Counted from the stretch's first letter, positions 1 to 9,171 are shown. The stretch: 64,000 nucleotides of DNA from G963676655 sp963676655 (GCA_963676655.2 CAXXKX010000004.1:434001-498000); one strand, 5' to 3'. Notes: generated from the sequence alone by a model not told the origin. Numbers and translations: made by a program.

Positions 1-1044
1 GAAGCCAAAGGTGAAATCAAGGAAGTAACCGGCGATAATGGCAGAAAACTGAAAATCGGCGTCATAACCCTGCATAAATTTTATGTGGATTTCAAAGCAG
101 CTTTCGCACATGATCCCAACTATAAAAGCTCGACCCGTGATGTCGCCAAAATTCTGGAAAAATTCAATAAAGCCGGAGTTGACGGGGTTATCATGGATAT
201 GCGTTCAAACAGCGGCGGCAGTCTTCAGGAAGCTATTACTCTGTCGGGATTGTTTATCCGGAGCGGCCCGGTTGTCCAGGTCCGCGGCGCGGATGACTCA
301 GTCGATGTCCGTGAAGATCCTGATCCCAACATCCAATATGCCGGTCCGTTGATGGTTTTGACCAATAAATTGACATCCTCCGCCGCGGAAATCTTTTCCG
401 GCGCGATCAAGGATTATAATCGCGGCATTCTGATTGGTGATTCGCGGACTTACGGTAAAGGAACCGTGCTCGATGTCTACGAACTGAAGAACCTGCTGCG
501 TTTTATGGGCAAGAAATTTCCCGGTGGAACCTTGAAATTTGAAACCGCTCTGTTTTTCCGGGTTAACGGCTCCTCAACCCAGAAAATTGGTGTTAAACCG
601 CATATATTTATTGATTCGGTGACCGAAGCGATGAAGGTCGGCGAAGAGCATAACCGCCATTCTATTCCGTGGGCGAAAATAGCTGAAGTCGACCATCAGA
701 ACTTTAGCCCGAACCTGACCGAGACTGCCAAAAAACTGGAAAAAGCTTCGCTGGCCAGACGGAGCAAGAATTCCAAGTATAAACTCCGTGAGCGCGATTT
801 GCAAACTTTCCGGGACTATCAGAAGCGCAAGCATGTTTCATTGAACGAAAACAAACGCTGGTCGGAATACCTGGCGGAAAAGAAGCTTCAGGACGAACAG
901 AAAAAACTGGTTGATGAAGACCGGGAAAAGGATGATAAAATACAGGATCTATTGCTCGATGAATCAATATTGATTATGCGGGATTACATTGATATGCCGA
1001 AAAATAAGTTGCAGCCGGCAAAAGCTATAGCTAAAAGCAATTGA
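1..1044 (+). CDS. S41 family C-terminal processing (tail-specific) protease, 5' end outside window
   Basis: The reading frame is open from base 1, so only the last 347 codons are visible. They hold the S41 peptidase core: the substrate-binding MRSNSGGS segment, a TSSAAEIFSGA segment carrying the presumed catalytic serine, and GKGTV carrying the presumed catalytic lysine, the Ser/Lys dyad of Prc/CtpA proteases. A long charged, Lys/Glu-rich helical C-terminus follows, like the extra C-terminal region of Prc (DUF3340). The family acts in the periplasm and cleaves proteins from the C-terminus. The gene ends 21 bases before the next one and probably heads a three-gene transcript. The signal peptide and PDZ domain should lie upstream of the window. 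Confidence 0.9.
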   Translation, partial: EAKGEIKEVTGDNGRKLKIGVITLHKFYVDFKAAFAHDPNYKSSTRDVAKILEKFNKAGVDGVIMDMRSNSGGSLQEAITLSGLFIRSGPVVQVRGADDSVDVREDPDPNIQYAGPLMVLTNKLTSSAAEIFSGAIKDYNRGILIGDSRTYGKGTVLDVYELKNLLRFMGKKFPGGTLKFETALFFRVNGSSTQKIGVKPHIFIDSVTEAMKVGEEHNRHSIPWAKIAEVDHQNFSPNLTETAKKLEKASLARRSKNSKYKLRERDLQTFRDYQKRKHVSLNENKRWSEYLAEKKLQDEQKKLVDEDREKDDKIQDLLLDESILIMRDYIDMPKNKLQPAKAIAKSN

Positions 1045-1065
1045 TAATACCGGGGGAGATATTTC

Positions 1066-1782
1066 ATGATATTGCAAGCCTTAACAGAGTATTTTAAAGG
1101 CAACTTGTGTCATCTATATCTCTCTCCCGCTCCCGGCGTCGAAGACCGCCGGGAAATAGTTGTTCTGGTTCATGGCTTACTGCGCCGCAGTTACGCTTTT
1201 TACAGTTTGGGGCGTAAATTGAGTCGGCTCGGCTATACCGTTTGTGTATATGATTACCGGACCACCCGCAAATTAATGCCGGAGCATGGCGACGACCTGA
1301 AAAAATACCTGGAACGAATCGCCGTCGACCACCCTGATATGAAAATCAATATGGTAACCCACAGTATGGGAGGAATCCTGACTCGTCTGGCTCTTGGCCA
1401 TTTGATGGACCCGGGAACAACTCCTGATGACGAAATCCTGTCTCGGGATCGTTTTAACCGGATTGTTATGCTGGCTCCTCCTCATCATGGCTCCGATCTG
1501 GCAAAAAGGTTGATGAAATACCTGCCGGCTCTCGGAAAATTGATCAAACCATTACCGGGCCTTAGCAGCGCGCCGGAAGCCGCGGTACACCAGTTCCCGG
1601 TCCCGAAGGGCTTGGAGATTGGGATTATTGCCGGTCGGTTTGACTCTGAAGTGGCATTGCCCTACACCTATTTGCCCGGAGCAAGCGCCCATATCGTGAT
1701 CAAATCAGAACATTCATTTATGATGTATATGCCGGCTGCTATTCGCGCGGTGATATCATTTCTGGCCACAGGACACTTTTAA
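1066..1782 (+). CDS. alpha/beta hydrolase (lipase/esterase-like)
   Basis: This 238-residue protein has a lipase-type oxyanion segment (LVHGLLRRS, about residues 34-42) and a nucleophile elbow THSMGG with Ser100; the usual first Gly of GxSxG is Thr here. A late histidine (SEHSF) can complete the triad. It resembles triacylglycerol lipase-like or PGAP1-like alpha/beta hydrolases, but the substrate cannot be told. There is no clear signal peptide, so it is probably cytoplasmic. A purine-rich Shine-Dalgarno (GGGGGAG) lies 7 bases before the ATG. The neighbours are tightly spaced (21 and 14 bases), suggesting co-transcription with the protease and the glycosyltransferase. Confidence 0.8.
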   Translation: MILQALTEYFKGNLCHLYLSPAPGVEDRREIVVLVHGLLRRSYAFYSLGRKLSRLGYTVCVYDYRTTRKLMPEHGDDLKKYLERIAVDHPDMKINMVTHSMGGILTRLALGHLMDPGTTPDDEILSRDRFNRIVMLAPPHHGSDLAKRLMKYLPALGKLIKPLPGLSSAPEAAVHQFPVPKGLEIGIIAGRFDSEVALPYTYLPGASAHIVIKSEHSFMMYMPAAIRAVISFLATGHF

Positions 1783-1796
1783 ACGGAGATTACCGC

Positions 1797-2900
1797 ATGA
1801 AAATATTGGCTTTAGAGTCATATTACGGCGGCAGTCACAAGTATTTTATCGACGGACTCATCGCCGGCAGCAGGCATCGGTGGACCCTGCTTACGCTGCC
1901 GGACGAAGCCTGGCGCTGGAGAATGCGTCACGCCGCGGCTCATTTTGCTTTCCAGTTGAAAGACATCGACGACGATTTTGACCTTATTTTTTATTCCAGT
2001 ATTATGAATGGAGCCGAATTTCGCGGGCTTGCTCCCGCCCGTTTCAGAAATATTCCAATGGTTGCTTATTTCCATGAAAACCAGTTGGAATACCCTCTTT
2101 CCGGCTCCAGCGTGTCGACAGGAGCGGTAATGGCTAATTTTATGACAGCCTTGGCTGCTGATCAGGTCTGGTTCAATTCACAGTATAATCGCGACTCGTT
2201 TTTATCGGGTCTGCCTGATTTTTTCAGTGGCATGCCGGATTTTCAGCCGCATGGAGAGTTAGCCCGGATCAGGGAAAATACTCGAATCATGCCCCTGTTC
2301 GTCAGTTGTCCGCCCGTTCTGTCTGATAAAAAGACTGATGGCCCTCTGCACATAGTGTGGGCGGCACGCTGGGAACAGGACAAAAATCCTCAAGACTTTT
2401 TCAGGGCTTTGAGGATTCTCAAAAATAAAGGTGTTGATTTTCGTTTGAGCGTAATCGGCCAAAAAGTTAATTCCTCTCCGAAAATATTTGATAATGCCAA
2501 AGGGATATTTGCTGATAATATTGTTCAATGGGGCTATCTGCCGTCGCGTGAAGCTTACTGTTCCGTCTTGTCGGCGGCTGATGTGGTTGTCTCTACCGCC
2601 GACCACGAATTTTTCGGGTTGAGTATGCTTGAAGCGGCGGCGTGCGGGGCCCGTCCGGTACTGCCGCAGCGTTTGTCCTACCCGGAAATTTTTACCGGAC
2701 CGGACGGCAAAATCGCAACTGACTTTTTTTACGGTCAAAGCTCCGACGATCTGGTTAATCACCTTTCAGCATTGGCTCATATGAAAAAAAACGCTGGTGA
2801 CGTTATTTCCGGGTTGCCGGTTTCTCCCCGGAAAATTGCGGCGCGATATGCTCCCGAGGTAATTATTCCGGCTTTTGACCGGGCGTTGGCATCTGTCTGA
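1797..2900 (+). CDS. tRNA-queuosine alpha-mannosyltransferase-like glycosyltransferase (DUF3524/GTDC1 family)
   Basis: The N-terminus (MKILALESYYGGSHKYF, then LTLPDEAWRWRMR) matches the pattern of the DUF3524 N-terminal domain of GTDC1 proteins, whose animal member QTMAN mannosylates queuosine in tRNA-Asp. The C-terminal half is a GT-B glycosyltransferase domain with HEFFGLSMLEAAACGARPVLP, the E-x7-E-like nucleotide-sugar site. Length (367 aa) fits the compact bacterial form. It would act in the cytosol with GDP-mannose as the expected donor; this is inferred from the animal enzyme. CGGAG lies 8 bases before the ATG, 14 bases after the hydrolase gene. A queuosine-pathway gene (queE) lies at 39828 in the same window. 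Confidence 0.8.
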   Translation: MKILALESYYGGSHKYFIDGLIAGSRHRWTLLTLPDEAWRWRMRHAAAHFAFQLKDIDDDFDLIFYSSIMNGAEFRGLAPARFRNIPMVAYFHENQLEYPLSGSSVSTGAVMANFMTALAADQVWFNSQYNRDSFLSGLPDFFSGMPDFQPHGELARIRENTRIMPLFVSCPPVLSDKKTDGPLHIVWAARWEQDKNPQDFFRALRILKNKGVDFRLSVIGQKVNSSPKIFDNAKGIFADNIVQWGYLPSREAYCSVLSAADVVVSTADHEFFGLSMLEAAACGARPVLPQRLSYPEIFTGPDGKIATDFFYGQSSDDLVNHLSALAHMKKNAGDVISGLPVSPRKIAARYAPEVIIPAFDRALASV

Positions 2901-2926
2901 TGATTATGAAACGTCCTCCATGTGAC

Positions 2927-2955
2927 TTGAAATTACGGCTTACTTGGTGTATATT
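2927..2955 (+). promoter_or_regulatory. putative sigma70 promoter for the aldolase-like gene
   Basis: TTGAAA (2927-2932), a 17-base spacer and TATATT (2950-2955) lie in the 116-base gap before the aldolase-like gene, placing a start site near 2962. This is a good but imperfect consensus match, found by eye. Confidence 0.45.
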
Positions 2956-3016
2956 GCTTATTCGCTATGACTTGTGCACGCAAAAAGTATTTTGCTAAGA
3001 AATCGCAATTAACTGA

Positions 3017-3988
3017 ATGGATGATATGATGTATAGAAAAGAAATAAAAGTAACAGATTGCACATTACGTGACGGCGGCTTGATCAACAAGTGGCAGTTT
3101 TCCCATGATCTGGTTCGCAACGTATTTCTGGCCGTAAACCAGTCCGGGGTTGATTATATGGAACTGGGTTACCGGGCGTCCAAAAAGATGTTTGATCCCA
3201 AAGAATACGGTCCGTGGCGTTTTACTACTGATGAAGATTTGCGCAAAATCATTCAGGATACTCCGGTCAATATGAAACTCGGGGTTATGGTCGATATCGG
3301 CCGGGTTGAGGAAGATGATATTGCCCCGTGTGAAGAAAGTCCGCTGGATTTTATCCGGGTGGCAACCTATCTCAAGGATATTGATAAAGCTATTGCCCTG
3401 GCAAAACATGTTGAATCAAAAGGATATGAATCATTTATCAATATTATGGCGATTTCAACCGTCAACGATTTCGAGTTGGCTGAAGGGCTTCAGCAGGTTG
3501 AAGCTGAAACCAATGTTACCGCGGTAAATATCGTTGACAGTTTCGGCTACTTATTTTCCGAGTCGGTTCATCATCTGGTGCAAATATTCGGCGAAAATCT
3601 GAAAACCAAATCAATTGGCATGCACGCTCATAACAATCAGCAGCTTGGTTTCGCCAATACGATTGAAGCGATTCGCAAAGGCGCGAATTATCTTGATGCG
3701 ACTGTCACCGGTATCGGCCGCGGCGCCGGCAATTGTCCGCTCGAATTGCTCCTGAGCTTCTTGAAAAACCCGAAATTCAGTATTGAACCGATTCTTCAGG
3801 TTATCGAAGATGTTTTTCTTGATCTGCGGAAGGAGATTGAATGGGGCTATCTGATTCCTTATATGATAACCGGTATTCTTAATGAGCATCCCCGGACTGC
3901 GATCGCGTTGCGGCAGAATCCCGAAAAGCGCGACAAATATGCTGAGTTCTTCAGGACAATGACTACTCCGGAATGTCTTGACAACTAA
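3017..3988 (+). CDS. DRE-TIM metallolyase, aldolase catalytic domain protein
   Basis: This 323-residue protein opens with KVTDCTLRDGG (about residues 11-21), the signature of DRE-TIM metallolyases such as HMG-CoA lyase, isopropylmalate synthase and 4-hydroxy-2-oxovalerate aldolase. HAHNNQQLG (about 202-210) supplies the HxH divalent-metal ligands, and GIGRGAGNCPLE is the conserved Gly-rich loop near the active site. The aldolase-only size and absence of a C-terminal regulatory domain favour a 4-hydroxy-2-oxoacid aldolase-like lyase; the substrate is unknown. The start is uncertain because ATGs occur at 3017, 3026 and 3029 and none has a clear Shine-Dalgarno. It has its own promoter candidate and ends at a strong terminator. 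Confidence 0.8.
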   Translation: MDDMMYRKEIKVTDCTLRDGGLINKWQFSHDLVRNVFLAVNQSGVDYMELGYRASKKMFDPKEYGPWRFTTDEDLRKIIQDTPVNMKLGVMVDIGRVEEDDIAPCEESPLDFIRVATYLKDIDKAIALAKHVESKGYESFINIMAISTVNDFELAEGLQQVEAETNVTAVNIVDSFGYLFSESVHHLVQIFGENLKTKSIGMHAHNNQQLGFANTIEAIRKGANYLDATVTGIGRGAGNCPLELLLSFLKNPKFSIEPILQVIEDVFLDLRKEIEWGYLIPYMITGILNEHPRTAIALRQNPEKRDKYAEFFRTMTTPECLDN

Positions 3989-4009
3989 GTTGCATTCATG
4001 ATTATCAAT

Positions 4010-4044
4010 AAAAAAGCGCGGCCCCATGGACCGCGCTTTTTTTT
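4010..4044. terminator. bidirectional rho-independent terminator
   Basis: GCGCGG (4016-4021) and CCGCGC (4031-4036) form a GC stem around a 9-base loop, with an A-run before it and eight Ts after it. The A-run makes it work in both directions, and it sits exactly between the convergent aldolase-like and GH116 genes. Confidence 0.92.
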
Positions 4045-4073
4045 AAAGGCTGAATGCTGAAAGTGTTACCAGC

Positions 4074-6533
4074 TTAACTTGCTATTTTTATTTCTGTGAT
4101 TTCAATTTCACCGTCGACAACCTCAACAAAAGGTTCGCCGTTTTTGATGCCGGCAGTGCCGTAGCCGGTCGCGGTACACAGGAAACTGGAAAAATCGCCG
4201 GATATTTGGGGATCGATATACAGAACTTTGTCTACCGCATCGTAACGGATACCGGTGATTCCCTGAATCAGGGCGTAAGACGACATCGCCCGGGCATACC
4301 AGTGACCGCATTCATATTCGTTAAACGGATTGCGTACTGTTCCATCGTAACGTTCTCTGGCCGTTTCAACTATTTCCATGCCTTCATTTACACATCCGAA
4401 CATCATAAGATGGGATGCCACCTGATACTCGATTCCTGTCCAAACTTCATTACTGTAAACGAACGGCAGACTCAAGCTTCCGCCGCGTGGCCATGTGCAA
4501 AGAAGCAGCCCGCCTTCATTGCCTACAGCATAACCCGGGCGCTGGGGGTTGACATGTCGGCTCAAATCGTGTTTCAAGTTGTATTTATGGATCGCCAGTA
4601 GATGGCTTTTTACTTTTTCCGGATCGAGGATTTGCCCCACTCCGCATACTTCCGCCATCCAGGCGCCCAGAACTCCGTCAGACAGGCAGCCATCGCCGTA
4701 CTGATACTTGGGGCCCTCTTTCTCAAGCAGGGCGATTGCCTCCGTGGAATATTTATCTTTGGCTAATGATACAGCGTTTACCGGGGCTTCTGCCCGCAAG
4801 CCTTTCCACTGAATTTTCTGGATGAAATATTCCCCGTTGTAGAGTTCTGTCTCCATGTAACAGCGCCCTTTACGGTAAAGCTCTGAATAAAGACCGTTAT
4901 CATCGTTCAGTGCTTCAGCAATCTTTGCCGCTGCTTTCAGCGTGCCGAGATAGAATGACGTACACATCCCGTCCGGTCCCCAGAATTCAATATCATAAGT
5001 GTTATGGTGCGGTTCTACCAACACGCCAATATGATCCGGATCCCAGGTTTCTATGCAGTATGCCAAGCTCTGCTTGACTTTTGGCCATATTTCCTGCAGC
5101 CATTCATGGTCGCCGGAAATTCTCCATTCCCGGTAGATCTTCATTATTCCGCCCAACTGACCGTCACTGGCCGCATGGAACTCGTGGACTACCGGACGGA
5201 TCGGCAGGGAGGCCCGGAAATTCTGATGGCCTCTCTCATCCTGGCTTTCGTTGAATTCGGTTTGCCGAAGCGAACGCTCCAGGTCCGGGAACAGATGCGG
5301 CAGAGCCTGCGCATAATTCCAGACATGCGTACAGGTTCCGGCGCAGCATCCCCGGGCGTCACAGCATCCCTCCCAGCACCAGAGACGGCCGTCGAACTGC
5401 CGCAGTACCGTCGGTGATTTCAAAATAGTAAGGTTGGCGCTAACTGCTTCCAGCAGTGTTTTCGGCAAAGTGTTGTCATACAGACATTCACTGAATTTTT
5501 TCGTTTTATCTTTCAGTTCTGTATAGTTTGCCTGCCAATATACGGCAATATCATCAATGTCTTTGAATTTTGCAGCATACCACGGTTCATAGGTCGGAAG
5601 ATTTTTATTGATCTTTTTGGCGTTACATCCGCATCCGGCTTCTTCTCCGGGATCTTCGCCAATCCGCAAATCGCTGGTTGGGGTAAACCAGGCAAGTCTG
5701 AGGCAAACGCTTTTCGTAGCTCCGGGTTGTAATTTGACCGGTACGTATAAAGTTGCTCCCGGACTGGGTTCACCATCGGTTATTTCCGGACGGCATGGAC
5801 ATACGCCCGAGTCAATATCCTTCCAGGCGATTGTCAACGGATCAAACCACGCCCCGCGGAACCAGCTTGGGTTGATTTTAGTTTCAGGATCGTCACAAGC
5901 CACGCTGAAACTGCTTTTCAGGTATGGTTCTTCCTCGCTGCCGTTTTCAATCAGGATAAAACTGTTCGCGGTCCGTTTGACATAGGACGAGCCTTCAGGA
6001 GTAATAAGGAAATTTCTTGTGTTGAATGAATATACCGCGTCAATCGGTTCATTGGTCGGGTTTTCAAAAGTGTATTCAATTGCCGCGACCGGAAGGCTGC
6101 TGTTATCCGAATCTCCGGGTATAAACGGGCTCCAGGCGGTCAATTCCACCTTCAACGGGCAGTCGTCAGCGCTGAGCTCTATCTTTGCGAAAGGAAACTC
6201 CCAACTGAAATTGCTATTATGAAAATGGGGCATCCCGTATGATAAGGCCCTCAAACCGTTTCCACTCCCCGGAGTTCCAAATATTTTTCTTTTCGGAACT
6301 TTGCCTTCAAGTAGTAAAGTTAAATTTTCACTTTCCGGCTTTCTGATAGTGAGAGCTGAAAAAATCAACGGTTCATTAAAAACATCCGGTTTGTGTCGAA
6401 GCGAAACATTTGAAAAAGCTCCGGTTCCTTCAAGGCAGATCATGCCTGCGCCAATACCTCCCAACGGAAACGCAACCTGGTTTAGGTTTTCTTCCGGAAT
6501 AACCATTTTAAAAGCTTTATTTTCGATCATCAT
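4074..6533 (-). CDS. GH116 family beta-glucosidase/glucosylceramidase-like hydrolase
   Basis: This 819-residue protein follows the GBA2 (GH116) plan: an N-terminal beta-sandwich domain (about 1-330) with FPLGGIGAG, then a C-terminal (alpha/alpha)6 domain (DUF608). By analogy with human GBA2, Glu388 in CWEGCC aligns with the nucleophile, GDGCLSDGVLG (about 613-623) holds the acid/base aspartate, and HNTYDIEFWG (510-519) is the other family hallmark. There is no signal peptide, so it is likely cytoplasmic and acts on imported beta-glucosides or beta-xylosides. A cysteine cluster (six Cys in residues 386-401) surrounds the nucleophile. AAGGAG lies only 3 bases before the first ATG and 6 before a second, so translation may begin at 6530. 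A LacI regulator lies upstream. Confidence 0.9.
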   Translation of the reverse strand: MMIENKAFKMVIPEENLNQVAFPLGGIGAGMICLEGTGAFSNVSLRHKPDVFNEPLIFSALTIRKPESENLTLLLEGKVPKRKIFGTPGSGNGLRALSYGMPHFHNSNFSWEFPFAKIELSADDCPLKVELTAWSPFIPGDSDNSSLPVAAIEYTFENPTNEPIDAVYSFNTRNFLITPEGSSYVKRTANSFILIENGSEEEPYLKSSFSVACDDPETKINPSWFRGAWFDPLTIAWKDIDSGVCPCRPEITDGEPSPGATLYVPVKLQPGATKSVCLRLAWFTPTSDLRIGEDPGEEAGCGCNAKKINKNLPTYEPWYAAKFKDIDDIAVYWQANYTELKDKTKKFSECLYDNTLPKTLLEAVSANLTILKSPTVLRQFDGRLWCWEGCCDARGCCAGTCTHVWNYAQALPHLFPDLERSLRQTEFNESQDERGHQNFRASLPIRPVVHEFHAASDGQLGGIMKIYREWRISGDHEWLQEIWPKVKQSLAYCIETWDPDHIGVLVEPHHNTYDIEFWGPDGMCTSFYLGTLKAAAKIAEALNDDNGLYSELYRKGRCYMETELYNGEYFIQKIQWKGLRAEAPVNAVSLAKDKYSTEAIALLEKEGPKYQYGDGCLSDGVLGAWMAEVCGVGQILDPEKVKSHLLAIHKYNLKHDLSRHVNPQRPGYAVGNEGGLLLCTWPRGGSLSLPFVYSNEVWTGIEYQVASHLMMFGCVNEGMEIVETARERYDGTVRNPFNEYECGHWYARAMSSYALIQGITGIRYDAVDKVLYIDPQISGDFSSFLCTATGYGTAGIKNGEPFVEVVDGEIEITEIKIAS

Positions 6534-6550
6534 GAACTCCTTTTTATTTT

Positions 6551-6566
6551 ACGTGTAGTTACACGT
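6551..6566. promoter_or_regulatory. palindromic operator in the GH116 leader
   Basis: ACGTGTA-GT-TACACGT is a perfect inverted repeat (7-base arms, 2-base centre) ending 18 bases before the GH116 start and just upstream of its AAGGAG. On the minus strand a TATTAA, a possible -10 box, abuts it, so a bound repressor would block initiation. The adjacent LacI protein is the natural binder (inference). Confidence 0.6.
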
Positions 6567-6756
6567 TAATACTCGAAAAGCTTTTTTGCAAACATAATTC
6601 GAAAAAAAATCAACTTTTTTTTGATGGCTTTTCAAATTACAAACAATTGAAAACGAAAATAATAATATATCATCACTTAGTTTGTTTAAAATTTATAAAG
6701 ATTTAATGAGTAATTGTTTAGATTTGAAATTTAATGGGGATGTGTTGTGTGTTGGC

Positions 6757-7695
6757 TTACGTTTTTCTTTGAATTACCGACAGCCGGGGCGGTGTCGACG
6801 GTTGTCCCTTCCGGGTCAGGAATTTCAGAGTTTCCGTCGCGATCCAGTCGGCTGGATAAGCCATTGTCGTCAGGTCAGGACATAATGCGTTAAAGGTCGG
6901 ACTGTTGTCGACGCCTAAAAGCGATATTTGTTCAGGGACATTTATTCCGGCTGTTTGCAGGCGCCGCAGAATGCTTAACGCCAGCCAGTCGTTGTGGCAG
7001 AAAAGAGCATCTACCTGATTGCTGCGGGCTTTTGTCAGCAGCTCGTCCTCCTGATGGCTGGTTAATATTGTCGGGGCCAAACCATGCTTTTTCATGGCTT
7101 CGCGATAGCCTGCGGCTCTCAAGCGTATGGCATAATATTCCGGATGCGGATAAGTGAAGTGAATGATTTTTCGATGTCCTTTATTAAAGAGAAAATCGAC
7201 GGCATCAATTCCGGTTTGTTTTTCGTCAGGCGAGATAAAACAGGTGTTTGTGCCGGATACCGGCGACAACAGGGAAATAATTTTCATCTTGCTGGAGATA
7301 TTTTCCGGAATTTCAAGATTCTCAACCGGTGGTACAATTATTGTGCCGCGAAAGCGCCGGGCTGAAAAATCCGCTAACAGTTCCAGCAGTTCCGACTCCG
7401 AATCATATTGCGATATCAACAGCTTGAAGCCCGGCGGCGTCAGCTTCTGCTTAATCGCGGTCAGCAGATCCATATAAAAAACACTGTTGAACTGGGGAAT
7501 TACCGCGCCGACAATCCGACTTTTTCCAGTCAGCAGTTCTCTGGCGGCCGGATGCGGCTGATAACCGTGTTCTTTGGCCACTTCAAGAATTTTTTGTTTG
7601 GTTTTTTCGCTGATCCCTTTACGGTTATGCAGTGCCCGGTCAACCGTTCCCTGCGATACTTCGCATAGTTTTGCCAGTTCAAGAGATGAAATCAT
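6757..7695 (-). CDS. LacI family transcriptional regulator
   Basis: This 312-residue protein has a LacI helix-turn-helix at residues 2-23 (SSLELAKLCEVSQGTVDRAL) and a hinge region (about 45-60), then a periplasmic-binding-protein-like sensor domain (RIVGAVIPQF..., LSLLGVDNSPTFNALCPDLTT). It is a sugar-responsive DNA-binding repressor, probably of the GH116 gene that follows on the same strand after a 223-base gap containing a 16-base palindrome. The helix-turn-helix begins almost at residue 1, so the start at 7695 is firmly placed even though no Shine-Dalgarno is evident. The inducer is unknown; a beta-glucoside or its degradation product is the likeliest guess from the neighbour. Confidence 0.92.
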   Translation of the reverse strand: MISSLELAKLCEVSQGTVDRALHNRKGISEKTKQKILEVAKEHGYQPHPAARELLTGKSRIVGAVIPQFNSVFYMDLLTAIKQKLTPPGFKLLISQYDSESELLELLADFSARRFRGTIIVPPVENLEIPENISSKMKIISLLSPVSGTNTCFISPDEKQTGIDAVDFLFNKGHRKIIHFTYPHPEYYAIRLRAAGYREAMKKHGLAPTILTSHQEDELLTKARSNQVDALFCHNDWLALSILRRLQTAGINVPEQISLLGVDNSPTFNALCPDLTTMAYPADWIATETLKFLTRKGQPSTPPRLSVIQRKT

Positions 7696-7708
7696 AAAAA
7701 TTCATTCG

Positions 7709-7726
7709 GTTAAAGTTTACTAACCT
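7709..7726. promoter_or_regulatory. possible autoregulatory operator before the LacI gene
   Basis: GGTTAAAGTTTACTAACC has inverted arms GGTTA/TAACC around an 8-base centre and lies 14 bases upstream of the LacI start codon. The position suits autorepression, but the sequence differs from the palindrome at 6551-6566, so the same protein binding both is doubtful. Confidence 0.3.
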
Positions 7727-8055
7727 GAATTATTCACAAATTTATGGCGACCTGTTACAATCTGCTCAAAGTAAAGCATTTACTTATGTCCTCGACGTAG
7801 CGCTGCTACGCCTGCGGGATAATCAAAAACTTTCTTTTTGAGTATATTTTCACATCTCATCTATTTTTTATGAATAGTTCAGGCTAAGCGGTCACGCTTA
7901 TTTTTCTATAATATCACAGGCTTCGATCTAGATTCACCGTTATAGATAATTACCATCAAAAACTTATTACAATCTGCTGAAGTAGTATAACCGAATTTCA
8001 AAATTAGTCAAATCCGCGTTGTTAATTTGCGATGATTGGCTGATTACTGAAAATC
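7727..8055. other. non-coding gap with a direct repeat and small hairpins
   Basis: No gene is visible between the LacI and dCache genes. The gap holds a 12-base direct repeat TTACAATCTGCT (7755-7766 and 7967-7978), each followed by a similar AAGTA. A short hairpin CGTAGC-GCT-GCTACG begins near 7795, and a weak hairpin TAAGCG-GTCA-CGCTTA (7885-7900) is followed by Ts on the plus strand although no plus-strand gene precedes it. The repeats could be regulatory sites; nothing further can be said. Confidence 0.4.
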
Positions 8056-9171
8056 TTAATTTATATCAAAAGTTACAACCAGCCAGCCGGTGCTTTTTAC
8101 TTTTGTTGCGCTGACCGATATGTTCTGCTTTTTTGACCTCAATTGGAAATTTAATGTTCTTTTTGCCGGACATTGCCTGAGGCGATGAATGACTTCGCTG
8201 CCGATCTGATTGAAAAGCGCCGTGTTTGAATTCTGAATATTTGACCCTTTCAGTGAGGACAGGGCTTGTTTGTTTCGATAAAATAAAACAGCGGAGCCGG
8301 CTTTTTGATTGACCTTATCGATTTCATTCATAGCGTTTTTTTGACTGTTGGCGATGACCAGTCCATTTTTATCCATAATGATGCAGGTCAGTTTGGCTTT
8401 CGCGTCAGAGACCGGCTTCAGGGTTTGTGTGGAAAGTTGATCCAGGGTTATATCCCGGCATATTACTCCCAGGAGCTTGCCCCGGTAATAAACCGGACAG
8501 GATGCTGTGACCATCATGCCCGCTCCTACTAGATCGAGATAAGGATCGGTCCAGCCAATCTTTCTGTTTTTGAAATCAGCCGCTTTATAGAAAACCTGTT
8601 CTGTCGGCGGAAAGTTATTGACAGCTTCTTTCAGCGGCAGGTAGGGATAAATCAGAAACGCGCTGTTGGTCGTCGTCATGTAGACCCAGCTGTCATTGAA
8701 GGTTGCCGAAGAGACTTTGAAGGACGCAGCGAGAGTTTCGAATATCTTTAGTTCGCGCCACGCCTGTCCGGTCGGTATGCCTTTTTTATAATACAGGAAA
8801 CTCGGTTGCGGGGATTGGTATTTCAGGGAAGATTTCATCGTGAAAGGATGAAAAATAACAGTTTTTTTTTCACGGGTCGAATTCGCTAGCCATTTATCGC
8901 GTTCGCTTTGGGACATGGCAGATGTTTTTGCATAAAGATCAACGTATTCATCGCCCAGCGCGCTGACACTGGCCGCCAGATTTTTCAGGTCAGTGTCGAT
9001 ACTGTCGGCAACCAGTTGATTCACGGTATTCAACATCGCCTTTGAAGCGCTGCCGCTGGTCTCTTCACAGTTGCGGCAGTTGCCGCCGCTGTTGCATCCC
9101 GCCACAAGGCATGTCAATATCCCGGACATAATCAGAAGAATATTGCATAACCTGTTTGTTTTGACCTCCAT
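8056..9171 (-). CDS. lipoprotein with a double-Cache sensor-like domain and no output domain
   Basis: A lipoprotein signal with lipobox LVAGC (Cys26) is followed by a short Cys-containing linker and about 330 residues resembling a dCache_1 extracellular sensor: an N-terminal helix, membrane-distal strands, GWTDPYLDLVGAGMMVTASCPVYYRGKLLGVICRDITLD-type segments, and a second lobe (CIIMDKNGLVIANSQ). Such domains normally sit in chemoreceptors or histidine kinases, but no transmembrane helix, HAMP, kinase or methyl-accepting region follows. It is probably membrane-anchored through lipid on the periplasmic side. AAGGAG lies 6 bases before the ATG. It begins 29 bases after the tannase-family gene on the same strand, so the two may be co-expressed. 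Confidence 0.72.
   Translation of the reverse strand: MEVKTNRLCNILLIMSGILTCLVAGCNSGGNCRNCEETSGSASKAMLNTVNQLVADSIDTDLKNLAASVSALGDEYVDLYAKTSAMSQSERDKWLANSTREKKTVIFHPFTMKSSLKYQSPQPSFLYYKKGIPTGQAWRELKIFETLAASFKVSSATFNDSWVYMTTTNSAFLIYPYLPLKEAVNNFPPTEQVFYKAADFKNRKIGWTDPYLDLVGAGMMVTASCPVYYRGKLLGVICRDITLDQLSTQTLKPVSDAKAKLTCIIMDKNGLVIANSQKNAMNEIDKVNQKAGSAVLFYRNKQALSSLKGSNIQNSNTALFNQIGSEVIHRLRQCPAKRTLNFQLRSKKQNISVSATKVKSTGWLVVTFDIN

Noticed and set aside
7885..7900. Hairpin TAAGCG-GTCA-CGCTTA followed by Ts, as a terminator.
   Set aside because: The T-run is on the plus strand, where no gene precedes it, and the stem is weak.
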